From Verrucomicrobiaceae bacterium (GTDB lineage Bacteria > Verrucomicrobiota > Verrucomicrobiia > Verrucomicrobiales > Verrucomicrobiaceae): DNA of 33,311 nucleotides. A program made the position numbers and the translations under genes. The DNA lies in the NCBI GenBank assembly GCA_021298725.1, contig JAJTDU010000009.1:1-33311 (forward strand), given 5' to 3'. Under the pieces are notes generated by a model. The model saw only the letters and a list, made by a program, of their open reading frames with translations. It did not search any database and had not been told where the DNA came from. This document shows, piece after piece, positions 1 through 9,723 of this stretch (the first letter of the stretch is position 1; each line of letters begins with the position of its first letter).

Positions 1-43
1 GATAGTATGGCGAAAGGCCATGCGAAAGTAGGACGTTGCCAGA
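1..43 (+). rRNA. rrf: 5S ribosomal RNA, 3' end (partial, truncated by window start)
   Basis: GATAGTATGGCGAAAGGCCATGCGAAAGTAGGACGTTGCCAG matches the conserved 3' part of bacterial 5S rRNA (GATGGTAGT...CATGCGAGAGTAGG..CTGCCAG) and is followed directly by a strong terminator. Confidence 0.85.
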
Positions 44-50
44 TTAAAAT

Positions 51-90
51 ACACCCCGCATCCCAAAAGATGCGGGGTGTCTTCGTTTAT
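51..90 (+). terminator. Rho-independent terminator of the rRNA operon
   Basis: Perfect 12-bp stem acaccccgcatc (51-62) / gatgcggggtgt (69-80), 6-nt loop, then a T-containing tail cttcgttt. Confidence 0.85.
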
Positions 91-259
91 AATCTCATCC
101 TCCCCACTCCAACCACCAACCTCCAGCTTCGACTGCTGACTCCAGCTTCGACTGCGCAGCCTCACGACTCTACAGCTACAATCGTGCCACCAGCTCCTCG
201 CACTCTGTCTGTGTGCGGCATAGCCTTCCCCTAATTTTCATGATGTCTATTGGAGTCAT

Positions 260-757
260 TCAACGCTCCAGCGACAGTACAAAAATAAGCCGACCATTTT
301 TCCATCTGGGGCCGCCTATGAACAGCGGGCTTCCAGATCGTAACACTGCGTCGCTTTTGACTAACACCTGCTGTTCTCTCCAGACTTGAAGATGGAGTTT
401 GATTCCACCGTTATCGGCTGGTCCATTGGAATCGATTTTCAGAAACATGTCTCGCGAAGGCACTACCCAGGATTCGTATTCACGAAAAATATCCTGCTGA
501 TGTTGGCCTAAAATTTCAAAGTGTTTGAAGGCAAACACTTTGGCTAGACGGGCATTAAACGGCCCGAGATTCGCTGGTGCTTTCTCCTGTGAGCCGGTTA
601 ATTGCGAAGCATCGTCGGTGGCGAAAATGAGCGCTCCCCAGACCTTACCCTCGGTAGCCGGTTTGACGGCAGGAAGCGGCTGTGGAGTAGCCTTTTCCTG
701 TGCGAACAGGCTCGGGACGGGCCACAAAAGCAACAAGGCTGGCAGAAGAGATTTCAT
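260..757 (-). CDS. Hypothetical secreted protein (signal peptide)
   Basis: 165-aa ORF with N-terminal signal peptide MKSLLPALLLLWPVPSLFAQ; overlaps the upstream anti-sigma gene by 4 nt. Confidence 0.7.
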   Translation of the reverse strand: MKSLLPALLLLWPVPSLFAQEKATPQPLPAVKPATEGKVWGALIFATDDASQLTGSQEKAPANLGPFNARLAKVFAFKHFEILGQHQQDIFREYESWVVPSRDMFLKIDSNGPADNGGIKLHLQVWREQQVLVKSDAVLRSGSPLFIGGPRWKNGRLIFVLSLER

Positions 758-1413
758 CCGCGAGGCGTGTTCGTTAGAAATAGCGGATGCCCGACCGCGT
801 CACGTGAAATGACGAGCAGTGGAGAGCCTGTGGCGTCAAAAAGTGTGGTCGTGGCAACTTGCGACTGGTTGTCGCTACTGTGGACACTGAGGCCGGAGAT
901 TTTATGGTCTGCGGGCACGTCTTCCAGGCCATCGAGAATGAGGACGGTCGCATCCGCTTCGATATGGTGATAGGTTCTCGCTTCGACACCGAGCCCTGGC
1001 GTGTAGGAGCTGAGAATCAGGCTGTGACCGCTGCTCGGCGTTTCCGGGCGCATCAAGACGAAGCCAAGTATGGCAAGCGCAACGGCAGCAGCAGTTGCAA
1101 ACCAAGGATGGCGCAGCCACGTGAGGAGTGGCACTGCCAAAGATTGGTTTCCAGACTCCTTTTGGTGGCTCTTATCCAGATCCATCTGAGCGATGCGCAC
1201 TTGAATCTGTGAATTGAAGAAGTCTGAATGTGGAACCTGCATCTCGGCGGGAAGATGCTCGCGGATGCCCGAGCTTAAGGCACGCAGCTCGCCAGCCTCT
1301 TTTGACAGCAAAGGATCGGCCTTGAGCCGGGCTTCAAAAGCGGCGATTTCGCTATCAGTCATCTCGCCATCTAGCCAGCGGATGAGGTCGTGGTCTTCAG
1401 AGGGTGGTTTCAT
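754..1413 (-). CDS. Anti-sigma factor-like membrane protein
   Basis: 219 aa; N-terminal anti-sigma-like region (LIRWLDGEMTDSEIAAFEARLKADP), one TM helix (WFATAAAVALAILGFVLM), immediately downstream of and overlapping an ECF sigma gene. Confidence 0.7.
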   Translation of the reverse strand: MKPPSEDHDLIRWLDGEMTDSEIAAFEARLKADPLLSKEAGELRALSSGIREHLPAEMQVPHSDFFNSQIQVRIAQMDLDKSHQKESGNQSLAVPLLTWLRHPWFATAAAVALAILGFVLMRPETPSSGHSLILSSYTPGLGVEARTYHHIEADATVLILDGLEDVPADHKISGLSVHSSDNQSQVATTTLFDATGSPLLVISRDAVGHPLFLTNTPRG

Positions 1414-2008
1414 AAACGTCTTTGAGTTGTTCCTGCAGTTTCTTACGGGCGTAAAACAATCGCGACATCACCGTGCCCAGCGAGCAGGGGATAAGTGCGG
1501 AGATTTCTTCATAGGCGAGCCCTTCGACCTCACGTAGTACAATGACCTGCCGGTGTTCAGGTGAAAGTTTGGCGACGGCCTCCTGGATTCGCTGTCCGAG
1601 TTCAGCATTGCGCATGGCGGTGTCGGGGGCGGCATCACCTTTGGGCGTTGCCTCGGCTCCGGCGGCGACGCGATGTTCGGTGCGCTCGTCGTCGAACTCA
1701 CCATCTCCCTGAATCTTCTTCTTCCGGAGCCAGTCGTAAGTCACATTGTGGGCGATGCGGTAGATCCAAGTGTAGAAGGCTGCGTCCTGCTTAAAGTTCG
1801 GGAGGGCGCGCCACGCCTTGATGAAGGCCTCTTGCGCGAGGTCCCAGGCTTCCGTCTCGTTCTGGATCAAATGGTAAGTCATGGCGTAGATCCTCCCCCG
1901 ATACTTTGTCACCAGGGTGTCAAAGGCCCGCGTGTCTCCCGCCTGGCTGCGTTTGACCAAGTCGATGTCGGAGACTTCGCCTGGGTCAGTCGCGGCTGAA
2001 GAGGGCAT
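1397..2008 (-). CDS. RNA polymerase sigma factor, ECF subfamily
   Basis: Sigma-70 region 2 (AFDTLVTKYRGRIYAMTYHLIQNETEAWDLAQEAFIKAWRALPNFK..FYTWIYRIAHN) and region 4 (LSPEHRQVIVLREVEGLAYEEISALIPCSLGTVMSRLFYARKKL). Likely start at MPSSAATDP rather than the ORF-track start at 2077. Confidence 0.92.
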   Translation of the reverse strand: MPSSAATDPGEVSDIDLVKRSQAGDTRAFDTLVTKYRGRIYAMTYHLIQNETEAWDLAQEAFIKAWRALPNFKQDAAFYTWIYRIAHNVTYDWLRKKKIQGDGEFDDERTEHRVAAGAEATPKGDAAPDTAMRNAELGQRIQEAVAKLSPEHRQVIVLREVEGLAYEEISALIPCSLGTVMSRLFYARKKLQEQLKDVYETTL

Positions 2009-2098
2009 GGCAAAGGAAAGGCGGAGGATGGACGGTCTTGAGCGAAGGAAATTCGAAGCAGAGTCGAATTGGAGCAAAAGAGTGCCCGTGTGTGAAAA

Positions 2099-2590
2099 TC
2101 ACGGGATCTTCAGGCTTTGACCAGGGCGGATCAGGTCATTCTTGAGTCCGTTGGCAGCCTTGAGTTTAGCGATGGTCGTTTTCTTCTTCAAAGCGATGCC
2201 GTAGAGAGTGTCACCCTTTGACACGGCGTAGCGGGAGCCTGAAGAAGACTTCTTGGTCGTGGATTTCGAGGGAGTTGACTTTTTCTTTGTTGGGTTGCTC
2301 GATGCTGTGGTCTTTTTCGTCGTGGGGTCAGACGAGTTGCCTGGCGACGTCTTTTTCGTGGCGTTGAAGGCGTATGGATCGGCTGGCGACTCGAGTTCCA
2401 CTGGCATCGGTGGTTTTTGGTAGGTCGGTGTCGAACTCGACGCGTAGCCGCTTTGGCCTGGATACGGATTGTAGTGGCCATCGTTGCCGTAGTTCGAGGC
2501 GTAGGGGTCGCTGCTAGTGGATTTCGTGTTTTCGCATGAAGCGAGCACGAGGCAGATGGTGGAAAGCACGAGCGTGCGGAGGGCGGTCAT
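2099..2590 (-). CDS. LysM domain lipoprotein
   Basis: Lipobox-like MTALRTLVLSTICLVLASC, Ser/Thr/Lys-rich linker and C-terminal LysM (YAVSKGDTLYGIALKKKTTIAKLKAANGLKNDLIRPGQSLKIP). Confidence 0.85.
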   Translation of the reverse strand: MTALRTLVLSTICLVLASCENTKSTSSDPYASNYGNDGHYNPYPGQSGYASSSTPTYQKPPMPVELESPADPYAFNATKKTSPGNSSDPTTKKTTASSNPTKKKSTPSKSTTKKSSSGSRYAVSKGDTLYGIALKKKTTIAKLKAANGLKNDLIRPGQSLKIP

Positions 2591-2816
2591 GAGGTGGAGG
2601 TAGTGCGGTTTTCCAACCGGAGGATGCAATGACATCGCACTAATGAAATCGGACACATCCTTTTCAATGCTTAATTTGCCGCCACCCGATCTGGCTAGCA
2701 ATTCTGCCACATCCTGGAAATAGCACTCTGTGAATCGCGTTTTGCCATCACTGGCAAATCTCCCGACACAAACCTTGCCAATTCGTCCGCCATTCCCTAG
2801 CTTGTGGTCCCACCCC

Positions 2817-3668
2817 ATGAAAATCGGCTTCAACCTCCTTCTCTACACCGGCCACGTCACCGAGGCGAACTACTCAGTCATCGAAAAACTCAAGGCCACC
2901 GGCTATGATGGCGTTGAGGTTCCGATTTTTGATGTCAGCAATCCTGCACATTTCAAAGGCATCGGCCAAGTGCTCAAGGACAACGGCCTGGAATGCACCG
3001 CCGTCACTGTGCTGCCGGATGAAGCCCATAACGCCATCAGCCCCCTCGCCAGCAATCGCCAGGGAGCCATCGATCACCTCAAACGTGTCCTCGAATGCGC
3101 TCACAACGCTGGTGTACAGACCCTTTGTGGTCCCTATTACCAGGTGCTCGGCCAGTTCACCGGTGCTTTTCCTTCCGAAGCAGAACTTGCAGGCGCTGCC
3201 GAGGTCCATCGTGCCATTGCTCCCGTGGCCGAAGCCGCAGGTGTGAAATGCGCCATCGAAGCTCTCAACCGCTTTGAGGCTCACCTCCTCAATACCATGG
3301 AGCAGGCCGCCGCTTATGTGAAGCGCGTCGATCACCCGAACTTCGGCACCATGTACGACACCTTCCACGCAAACATCGAGGAGAAGAACCCATTCGCCGC
3401 GATCGACACGGTGTTTGCTACCGGTAAGCTTAACCACGTGCACATCTCCGAAAACGACCGTGGCACACCCGGTCGCGGCCACATCAACATCACCGAGCAG
3501 ATCAAGCACCTCAAAAAAATCGGCTACGACGGCTGGATGACCATCGAGGCATTTGGCAGTGCTCTGCCAGATCTTGCCGCCGCCACTCGCGTCTGGCGCG
3601 ATTTCTTCCCCAGCACCGAGCAAGTTTACACTGAAGGCTACGCGCTCATCAAAAACGCGCTGGCTTGA
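2817..3668 (+). CDS. Sugar phosphate isomerase/epimerase, hydroxypyruvate isomerase-like (TIM barrel)
   Basis: Start at MKIGFNLLLYTGHV; motifs AIEALNRFEAHLLNT, GTMYDTFHANIEE, HVHISENDRGTPGRGHI, YDGWMTIEAFG typical of AP endonuclease 2-like TIM-barrel isomerases. Confidence 0.85.
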   Translation: MKIGFNLLLYTGHVTEANYSVIEKLKATGYDGVEVPIFDVSNPAHFKGIGQVLKDNGLECTAVTVLPDEAHNAISPLASNRQGAIDHLKRVLECAHNAGVQTLCGPYYQVLGQFTGAFPSEAELAGAAEVHRAIAPVAEAAGVKCAIEALNRFEAHLLNTMEQAAAYVKRVDHPNFGTMYDTFHANIEEKNPFAAIDTVFATGKLNHVHISENDRGTPGRGHINITEQIKHLKKIGYDGWMTIEAFGSALPDLAAATRVWRDFFPSTEQVYTEGYALIKNALA

Positions 3669-5101
3669 TGCAACGTCCAACACCCATTCCATCCATGAAC
3701 ACACCGACCACCACACCCGCAGCGGCCACCTCACGCCGCCAGTTTATCGGCACTACTGCCGCCGCCAGCGCCCTCACCGTCGCCCAATCCGCCTGGGCCG
3801 CAGGCAGCGATGAAATCAAAGTCGGCCTTATTGGCTGCGGCGGTCGCGGCACTGGTGCGGCCAGCCAGGCACTCAGCACCAACCAACCAGGCGTCACGCT
3901 CCACGCCGTCGCCGATGCATTCAAAGAAAAAGCCGATGGCGCTCTCAGCAACCTGCGAAACAAGTCTGCGGCAGTCGCGGAGAAGGTGAAGGTCGATGAC
4001 TCCCGCATCTTCGCCGGTCCAGATGCCTATCAGAAGGTCATCGAAAGCTGCGACGTCGTCATCCTGACCACGCCTCCCGGCTTCCGTCCGTATCATTTCG
4101 AAGCCGCTGTGAACGCTGGCAAACACATCTTCATGGAAAAGCCCGTTGCTGTCGATGCCCCCGGCGTGCGCAAGGTGCTCGAAATGGCCAAGGTCGCTGA
4201 CGAAAAGAACCTCAAAGTCGTCGTCGGCCTTCAGCGTCGCTACCAGAACTGCTACAAAGATGCTCTCACCCAGGTGAAAGAGCAGGGCATCATCGGCGAC
4301 ATCACCGGCGGCCAAGTTTACTGGAACGGTGGTGGCATCTGGTTCCGCGACAAGCGCCCCGATCAGTCCGAGCTCATGTACCAGATCAACAATTGGTACT
4401 TCTTCACTTGGCTCTGTGGCGATCATATCAACGAGCAGCACATCCACAACATCGACGTCGCCAACTGGTTCATCGGTGGTCATCCCGTCAGTGCCCAGGG
4501 CATGGGCGGTCGCATGCAGCGTGTGGACAAAAAGTTCGCTCAAATTTACGACCACCACTACGTCGAGTACACCTATGAAAACGGGGTTCGCATCAACAGC
4601 CAGTGCCGCCATCAGTCTGGCGTCTCCAACGCCGTGCGCGAGGAGTTCACCGGCACCAAAGGAAAGATCTACCTCGACAACAGCGGTCGCTGCTACGCCA
4701 ACAATCACAAAGGCGAAACCATCTGGAAATATCGCCCTGGCGGCAAAGACATCGGCGATGCCAAGGGCAAAGCTGCCAAACGCCTCGATCCCGATCCGTA
4801 TCAGACCGAGCACGATACCCTTCAGGCTGCCATTCGTGAAAACAAGCCGCTCAACAACGCCTACTACGGTGCCGAGAGCACCATGACCGCCATCATGGGC
4901 CGCATGGCCACCTACTCCGGCAAGGAATTGAAGTGGGATGAAGTCATGAACTCCAAAGTTCAGCACATGCCCAACATCATCTCCCTTGAGTCCGAGCCAC
5001 CCGTCAAACCAGACGCTGAAGGGCGCTACCCGGTCGCCATCCCAGGCTTTGCGGCCAAAGATTACGCGCAGCTCGGCCTCCAGGCCGTGGAGATCGTCTA
5101 A
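3665..5101 (+). CDS. Gfo/Idh/MocA family oxidoreductase with Tat-type signal
   Basis: TSRRQFIGTTAAASALTVAQSAWAA twin-arginine signal; Rossmann motif KVGLIGCGGRGTGAA; EKPVAVD motif. Overlaps the previous gene by 4 nt (ATGA). Confidence 0.9.
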   Translation: MMQRPTPIPSMNTPTTTPAAATSRRQFIGTTAAASALTVAQSAWAAGSDEIKVGLIGCGGRGTGAASQALSTNQPGVTLHAVADAFKEKADGALSNLRNKSAAVAEKVKVDDSRIFAGPDAYQKVIESCDVVILTTPPGFRPYHFEAAVNAGKHIFMEKPVAVDAPGVRKVLEMAKVADEKNLKVVVGLQRRYQNCYKDALTQVKEQGIIGDITGGQVYWNGGGIWFRDKRPDQSELMYQINNWYFFTWLCGDHINEQHIHNIDVANWFIGGHPVSAQGMGGRMQRVDKKFAQIYDHHYVEYTYENGVRINSQCRHQSGVSNAVREEFTGTKGKIYLDNSGRCYANNHKGETIWKYRPGGKDIGDAKGKAAKRLDPDPYQTEHDTLQAAIRENKPLNNAYYGAESTMTAIMGRMATYSGKELKWDEVMNSKVQHMPNIISLESEPPVKPDAEGRYPVAIPGFAAKDYAQLGLQAVEIV

Positions 5102-5126
5102 CGCTCGTTTACACCTGCCTCTCATC

Positions 5127-5160
5127 AGCCCCGGTCGCAGTCATGCGCCGGGGCTTTTTT
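5127..5160 (+). terminator. Rho-independent terminator downstream of the Gfo/Idh/MocA gene
   Basis: Stem agccccgg(t)cgca / tgcgccggggct followed by TTTTTT. Confidence 0.85.
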
Positions 5161-5184
5161 GTAGCTTCGATGGTCCATCGAAGC
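5161..5184 (+). repeat. REP-like palindrome with GTAG head
   Basis: gtag + cttcgatgg-t-ccatcgaag(c): perfect 9-bp arms around one central nucleotide. Confidence 0.6.
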
Positions 5185-5346
5185 ACCCCTGCCGACAAAA
5201 GCGAAACCCGCCTGCTTACCATCACGTCAAATCAGTGCTCAAACGTCTGGTTTTCGGGGGGATTCCGTGTGTTCCGTCGGCCAATTTGAATCACACGACC
5301 AAACCTCTTGCCAATCCGGCCTTCCATTCGCTACAACCACCGCGTC

Positions 5347-6372
5347 ATGAACTCCAACCGCCGCACCTTCCTCACCAGCTTCGCTGTCTCTGCTGCCACC
5401 ACGACCATGTTCGCCCGTGATTGGAGCGGTCAGACACCCGAACGCTACCCTGATCCCGACGTCATCGCGCTTGATCCCGCTTTTGAAAAACTCATCCAAG
5501 GCAACGCGCCGATCCGCCGCCTTCACACTGGCATGCTCTGGGCTGAAGGCCCTGCCTGGAACGGCAGCGGCAGCTACCTCGTCTGGAGCGACATCCCGAA
5601 CAACGTCCAGATGCGCTACCTGCCTGAGGACGGCCATGTCTCCGTCATGCGCAATAACGCCAACAATAGCAACGGCAACACCTTCGATCATCACGGTCGC
5701 CAGATCTCCTGCGAGCATGCGACTCGTCGTGTGGTGCGCTATGAGCTCGACGGCAAGATCACCATCCTGGCCGAAACCTTCGATGGTAAGCCTTTCAATG
5801 CCCCGAATGACGCAGTGGTGCATCCTGATGGTGGCATCTGGTTCACCGATCCTGGCTATGGCAGCATGATGGACTACGAGGGAAACAAAGGTGAGCTACT
5901 CCTCAAAGAAGCCGTCTATCGCATCGATCCCAGCGGCGAGATCACCAAAGTCACCGAGGATTTGACCAAACCCAACGGACTCTGCTTCTCACCCGACTAC
6001 CAGAAGCTCTACATCGTCGATACCGGCGCACCAAAAAACATTCGCGTTTATGACGTGGACGGTTCCAACCTGAAGAACGGCAAGGTTTTCGCCACGAACA
6101 AAGGCCAACTCGCTGACCCCAAGAGCAAGGGCAACTCCGACGGCATCCGCTGTGACATCGAAGGCAATATTTGGGCAAGCGCTGGCTGGATCGGTGATGG
6201 CTACGATGGCGTCCACGTCTTCAATCCCGAGGGCAAGCTCATCGGCTTCATCAAGCTGCCCGAAACCGCCAGCAACCTCTGCTTCGGCGGCCCCAAACGA
6301 AACCGCCTCTTCATCACCGCCAGTCAGAGCCTCTACTCGCTGTATGTGAACACACGCGGTGCACATCATTAG
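5347..6372 (+). CDS. SMP-30/gluconolactonase/LRE family protein (exported)
   Basis: Signal MNSNRRTFLTSFAVSAATTTMFA; beta-propeller motifs AEGPAWN, KPFNAPNDAVVHPDGGIWFTDPGYG, TKPNGLCFSPDYQKLYIVDT, SDGIRCDIEGNIWAS, SNLCFGGPKRNRLFITAS. Confidence 0.9.
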   Translation: MNSNRRTFLTSFAVSAATTTMFARDWSGQTPERYPDPDVIALDPAFEKLIQGNAPIRRLHTGMLWAEGPAWNGSGSYLVWSDIPNNVQMRYLPEDGHVSVMRNNANNSNGNTFDHHGRQISCEHATRRVVRYELDGKITILAETFDGKPFNAPNDAVVHPDGGIWFTDPGYGSMMDYEGNKGELLLKEAVYRIDPSGEITKVTEDLTKPNGLCFSPDYQKLYIVDTGAPKNIRVYDVDGSNLKNGKVFATNKGQLADPKSKGNSDGIRCDIEGNIWASAGWIGDGYDGVHVFNPEGKLIGFIKLPETASNLCFGGPKRNRLFITASQSLYSLYVNTRGAHH

Positions 6373-6483
6373 AGCTCGGCGGCGGCGATAGCTCTCGCCC
6401 AGGTTACAGAAGGTTTTTTTACCGATGACGTGTTCGTCCACCCTGCGCTTGGAGTTGATGGCTCGGTTGATCGCCCTCGTTCG

Positions 6484-6508
6484 GAACGAGTTGGGAAACT
6501 CGTTCTAC
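6484..6508 (-). repeat. REP-like palindrome with GTAG head, overlapping the stop codon of the c-type cytochrome gene
   Basis: Minus strand GTAG then GAACGAGTT/TCCC/AACTCGTTC hairpin (9-bp perfect arms 6484-6492 / 6497-6505). Confidence 0.6.
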
Positions 6509-9500
6509 TTCTTCAGCAAATACGCAAAGAAGTCCTTCAAGTCGGCGTCGCTCATTCCTGCTGTCAGGCCTTCTGGCATCAGGGAGATCGGTGACGCCTC
6601 CATTGTCTCGATGTCGGCCTGTTTCATGGCGGTTTTGTTGTTGGCCATGTCTTTGATGACGATGCCATTCGCGTCCTGGGCGTCCATGAGGCCAGTGAGG
6701 ACTTGGCCGCCTTTGGTTTTCACGATGTAGGCTCCGAATCCCTCGCGGATTTCGAGGCTGGGATTGAAAATGTTGTCGAGCCAGAAGTCCACGTTGGCAC
6801 GGTCATAGCCAGTGAGTTCAGGGCCGATGGCTCCGCCTTCGCCAAAGAGCTTGTGGCAGGCAAAACAACGCGCCATGAACTGAATCTTGCCCTTCTCCGC
6901 ATCGCCAAGACCGGTTTTGAGCACGGCTTTGATGCGCTCGGCTTCGCGTTTCTTCTCCGGCGTGGGTCCGGTGGCGAGGAGTCCCTTCCAGTGCTTTTCG
7001 ATGCTGGCATCAATGTCGGCATCTTGGTGGAGACTGAGCTGACGGACGATGTCGATGGTGAAATGCTTCACGGGCACTTTCCATTCGTTGACGAAGTTCA
7101 TCAGGATCTGCGCCCACTCCTTGCGACCGGCCATGACGCGCAGTGCGTCCTCGCGCAGGGCTTTATCTCCGGCGATTTGGCCTTCCCAACCGAGTAGGAG
7201 GGCCTCGGGGAGGCGTTTGTCATCAAACTTGGCTGCAGCCTGCAACATGCCGCGTTTGAGGCTCGGAGCCGTGCTGGACTTCAAAATGCCTACCATGGGC
7301 ATTACGGCCTCTTGCTTGCCCAGTTCCGCCAAAGTCTTCGCGATGGCAATTCGGGCCGTATTGGTCGCTTTGGCGTCAGAAAGCAGTTTCAGAGCCTTCG
7401 CGAGCGCATCCGCGTTTCCGCTGCGCAGCGCGAGCGTGAGGTCGCCGCCGCTTTGCTTCGCCATGTAGTCGTTTAGAGCCTTGGTGAGCGAATCCGGTAG
7501 TTTCGGCATCTCCGCGCCTTCAAACGCTGCGGCGATGCCTGCGATGAATTTGCCGCGAAGGGCTTCGTCATTCGTGAGAGCGAGCAAGTCGGCGCAAGAG
7601 TTGAGGTTTTCTTCGCCACCCGCCAGTGCAAAGCGTTTCGCGAGCTTTTCGGCGAGGTGGTCGCGGAAGAGTTTGGTCTTCAAGAAGTCTAAATGGGTCT
7701 TCAGGTAATGAAAAACGGCCTCGCGTTCCTTTTCGGCCTTCGATTCAAGCGCCCACCAAGCGAGAAGAGGAAGATGGCCGCTTTCATCCTCGGCATCGCC
7801 GCTTTGAAGCCTTGGCAGAGCCAAAACAGCAGGCAGTCGTTTCGCTGTGGCGAGGAGTTGCGCACGGACTTCGGGGTGGGTTTCACCATGAAGGTTATCC
7901 AGCGAGCAAAATGACAGTCCGTCTGCGTCTCCAACCATTTTGACGGCCCAACGGCGCAGATACGGGTCCTTGCTGTGAATCGCTTTCTCTTGGGCAGCGT
8001 AGCGAAGGTCTTGAACGGATTTGTTTTGACCTTCCAAGCTGTGATCCAGCATATCCAAGGCCCAGAGCGCTTCCAATCCATGGGGTCCGTCTAGCATGTC
8101 CGATAGCTTGGGAGCTAGCTCCGCTTGCTTCCCCCAAGCAATCTCCAGCACCGCCTGCTTCCTGAACCACTCGTTTTGATGACTGAGATAGCCGAGTAAC
8201 TCCTCGCCACTCGCTTTGCTCAAATCAAACGGCTTCAACCTCGGCGCACCGCTCGCTGGCCTCACGCGGTAGATGCGGCCGCTGGTTTTGTGCCAGTCAT
8301 CGACGGGACTCACGTGGCTGAGGCGGGTGTCATACCAGTCGGCCATGTAGAAACCGCCGTCGGGGCCGACGCCGGCCCAGACGGGGCGGAACCAGCGGTC
8401 TTTGGTGGTGATGAGTTGCTCTTCGTCCTTGGTGTGGAAGGTGGAGCCATCGGGGAGGCGCTCGCTGACATAGACGAGGTTGTGCAGGGCATTCGGCGCG
8501 ATGATTTTGCCCTCGTAGGCGCTACCGAGCAGGCCGCCTTCGTAAATCGTGAAGGCTTGAGGGAAGCGTTTGTTATCGCCTTCGTGCTTCATGTGCTCGA
8601 ACCAGCCGAAGGCATACGGATTGGTGAGCGGGCCGTGCTTGCCCCAGCCTTTGATGCCGTAGCTGCCCTGCTCGTAGTGCATGCCGCGGGTGGCGCCGTT
8701 GGTGCCGGAGAAGAGGCGGCCTTTGCTGTCAAAGTCGAGGCTGAAGGTGTTGCCGCCGCCTTCAGCATAGATTTCGAAAACTTTGCGCTTCGGATGGTAG
8801 CGCCAGATGCACTGGCCTTCCCATTTCACGTTCTTCGTGTTCGCGCTGCTGACGTTGCCGGTGGTGGTGCTGCCGTTGGCTCCGTAAAGCCAGCCGTCCA
8901 TGCCCCATTGCAGGCTGGTGGCGACGCTGTGTGTGTCTTCGAGGCCGAAGCCGCTGAGCTCGACCTCGGGATCGCCATCCGGTTTGGCATCGAAATCGGC
9001 ATCGGGATAGCTCAGGAGGTAAGGCGGATTCAGCACCCAGATGCGACCCATGCCGTGCAACGCGGCGCTGGCGATGTTGAGGCCGGTGATGACGTCTTCA
9101 TGCTTGTCGAAAAAGCCATCGCCATCGGTGTCTTCGAAGACGGTGATCTTGTCCGCGCCTTTTTCGCCACGTGGAGGTGGGAGCGGCACTTTGTCGAACT
9201 TCGCGCGGAGGTGCTGATCGTAGCTGACGATCTTCAAACCGGCAGGAAATTGATATTGGCGATACTGCGTGACCCACATGCGGCCTTTCGAGTCCCAGCT
9301 CACATAAAGTGGCTGCTCGACGACTGGCTCGGATGCCATGAGGTCGATGGCGACATCGCTGCGAGTTTTGAAGAGCTTCAATGCGTCCTGCGGCGCGGTG
9401 GGTGGGGTGTCATCGCGCATGACGCCGCGTCCGGGGCGGGTCTCCATGATCTTTTTCACTGCTTCGTTGCCGGCAATGTCATCCGCTTTGGGATTGGGGT

Positions 9501-9552
9501 CGGCAGCGAGAGCAGAGGTGCCGATCGCAAGGAGGAGAAGGCGCGATTTCAT
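6505..9552 (-). CDS. PVC-type membrane-bound dehydrogenase / HEAT-repeat / c-type cytochrome protein
   Basis: Signal peptide MKSRLLLLAIGTSALAAD; beta-propeller N-terminal part (DKITVFEDTDGDGFFDKHEDVITGL); HEAT-like middle; C-terminal haem motif FMARCFACHKLFGEGGAIGPELTGYDR. Start at 9552 preferred over 9663. Confidence 0.9.
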   Translation of the reverse strand: MKSRLLLLAIGTSALAADPNPKADDIAGNEAVKKIMETRPGRGVMRDDTPPTAPQDALKLFKTRSDVAIDLMASEPVVEQPLYVSWDSKGRMWVTQYRQYQFPAGLKIVSYDQHLRAKFDKVPLPPPRGEKGADKITVFEDTDGDGFFDKHEDVITGLNIASAALHGMGRIWVLNPPYLLSYPDADFDAKPDGDPEVELSGFGLEDTHSVATSLQWGMDGWLYGANGSTTTGNVSSANTKNVKWEGQCIWRYHPKRKVFEIYAEGGGNTFSLDFDSKGRLFSGTNGATRGMHYEQGSYGIKGWGKHGPLTNPYAFGWFEHMKHEGDNKRFPQAFTIYEGGLLGSAYEGKIIAPNALHNLVYVSERLPDGSTFHTKDEEQLITTKDRWFRPVWAGVGPDGGFYMADWYDTRLSHVSPVDDWHKTSGRIYRVRPASGAPRLKPFDLSKASGEELLGYLSHQNEWFRKQAVLEIAWGKQAELAPKLSDMLDGPHGLEALWALDMLDHSLEGQNKSVQDLRYAAQEKAIHSKDPYLRRWAVKMVGDADGLSFCSLDNLHGETHPEVRAQLLATAKRLPAVLALPRLQSGDAEDESGHLPLLAWWALESKAEKEREAVFHYLKTHLDFLKTKLFRDHLAEKLAKRFALAGGEENLNSCADLLALTNDEALRGKFIAGIAAAFEGAEMPKLPDSLTKALNDYMAKQSGGDLTLALRSGNADALAKALKLLSDAKATNTARIAIAKTLAELGKQEAVMPMVGILKSSTAPSLKRGMLQAAAKFDDKRLPEALLLGWEGQIAGDKALREDALRVMAGRKEWAQILMNFVNEWKVPVKHFTIDIVRQLSLHQDADIDASIEKHWKGLLATGPTPEKKREAERIKAVLKTGLGDAEKGKIQFMARCFACHKLFGEGGAIGPELTGYDRANVDFWLDNIFNPSLEIREGFGAYIVKTKGGQVLTGLMDAQDANGIVIKDMANNKTAMKQADIETMEASPISLMPEGLTAGMSDADLKDFFAYLLKK

Positions 9553-9723
9553 GGTGGGAAAGAACAAACCTCCCCGTTGGGGTGGTTTCTTGCGACCTTG
9601 TCGCTTGTTCCGGTATTTTCGTGCCAGCACCTGACCTGAAAGGACACCCTGCAGCTCTAACAAGAGGCCATGCAGTAGGGGCGGCCATACGAACTCGCCA
9701 TGGGTCGCCGCCGTGCGGTTTGA

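Noticed and set aside
121-155. 16-bp direct repeat ctccagcttcgactgc (121-136 and 140-155) downstream of the 5S terminator
   Set aside because: Only two units and no associated structure; insufficient for CRISPR or regulatory claim.
525-1537. Several plus-strand ORFs (95-122 aa) over the sigma/anti-sigma locus
   Set aside because: Antisense to genes with clear homology and operon organisation.
2874-3734. 286-aa minus-strand ORF opposite the TIM-barrel isomerase
   Set aside because: Antisense shadow, no recognisable motifs.
3731-5125. 464-aa minus-strand ORF opposite the Gfo/Idh/MocA gene
   Set aside because: Shadow ORF of a high-GC coding gene; the plus-strand translation has clear family motifs, the minus one none.
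7561-7590. gcttcgtcattcgtgag as a further copy of the ATGACGAAT element
   Set aside because: Lies within conserved coding sequence, lacks the paired inverted arm; likely coincidental.
8290-9639. 449-aa plus-strand ORF opposite the c-type cytochrome gene
   Set aside because: Antisense shadow of a well-supported gene; composition (VA/EG rich) is typical of reverse-frame artefacts.
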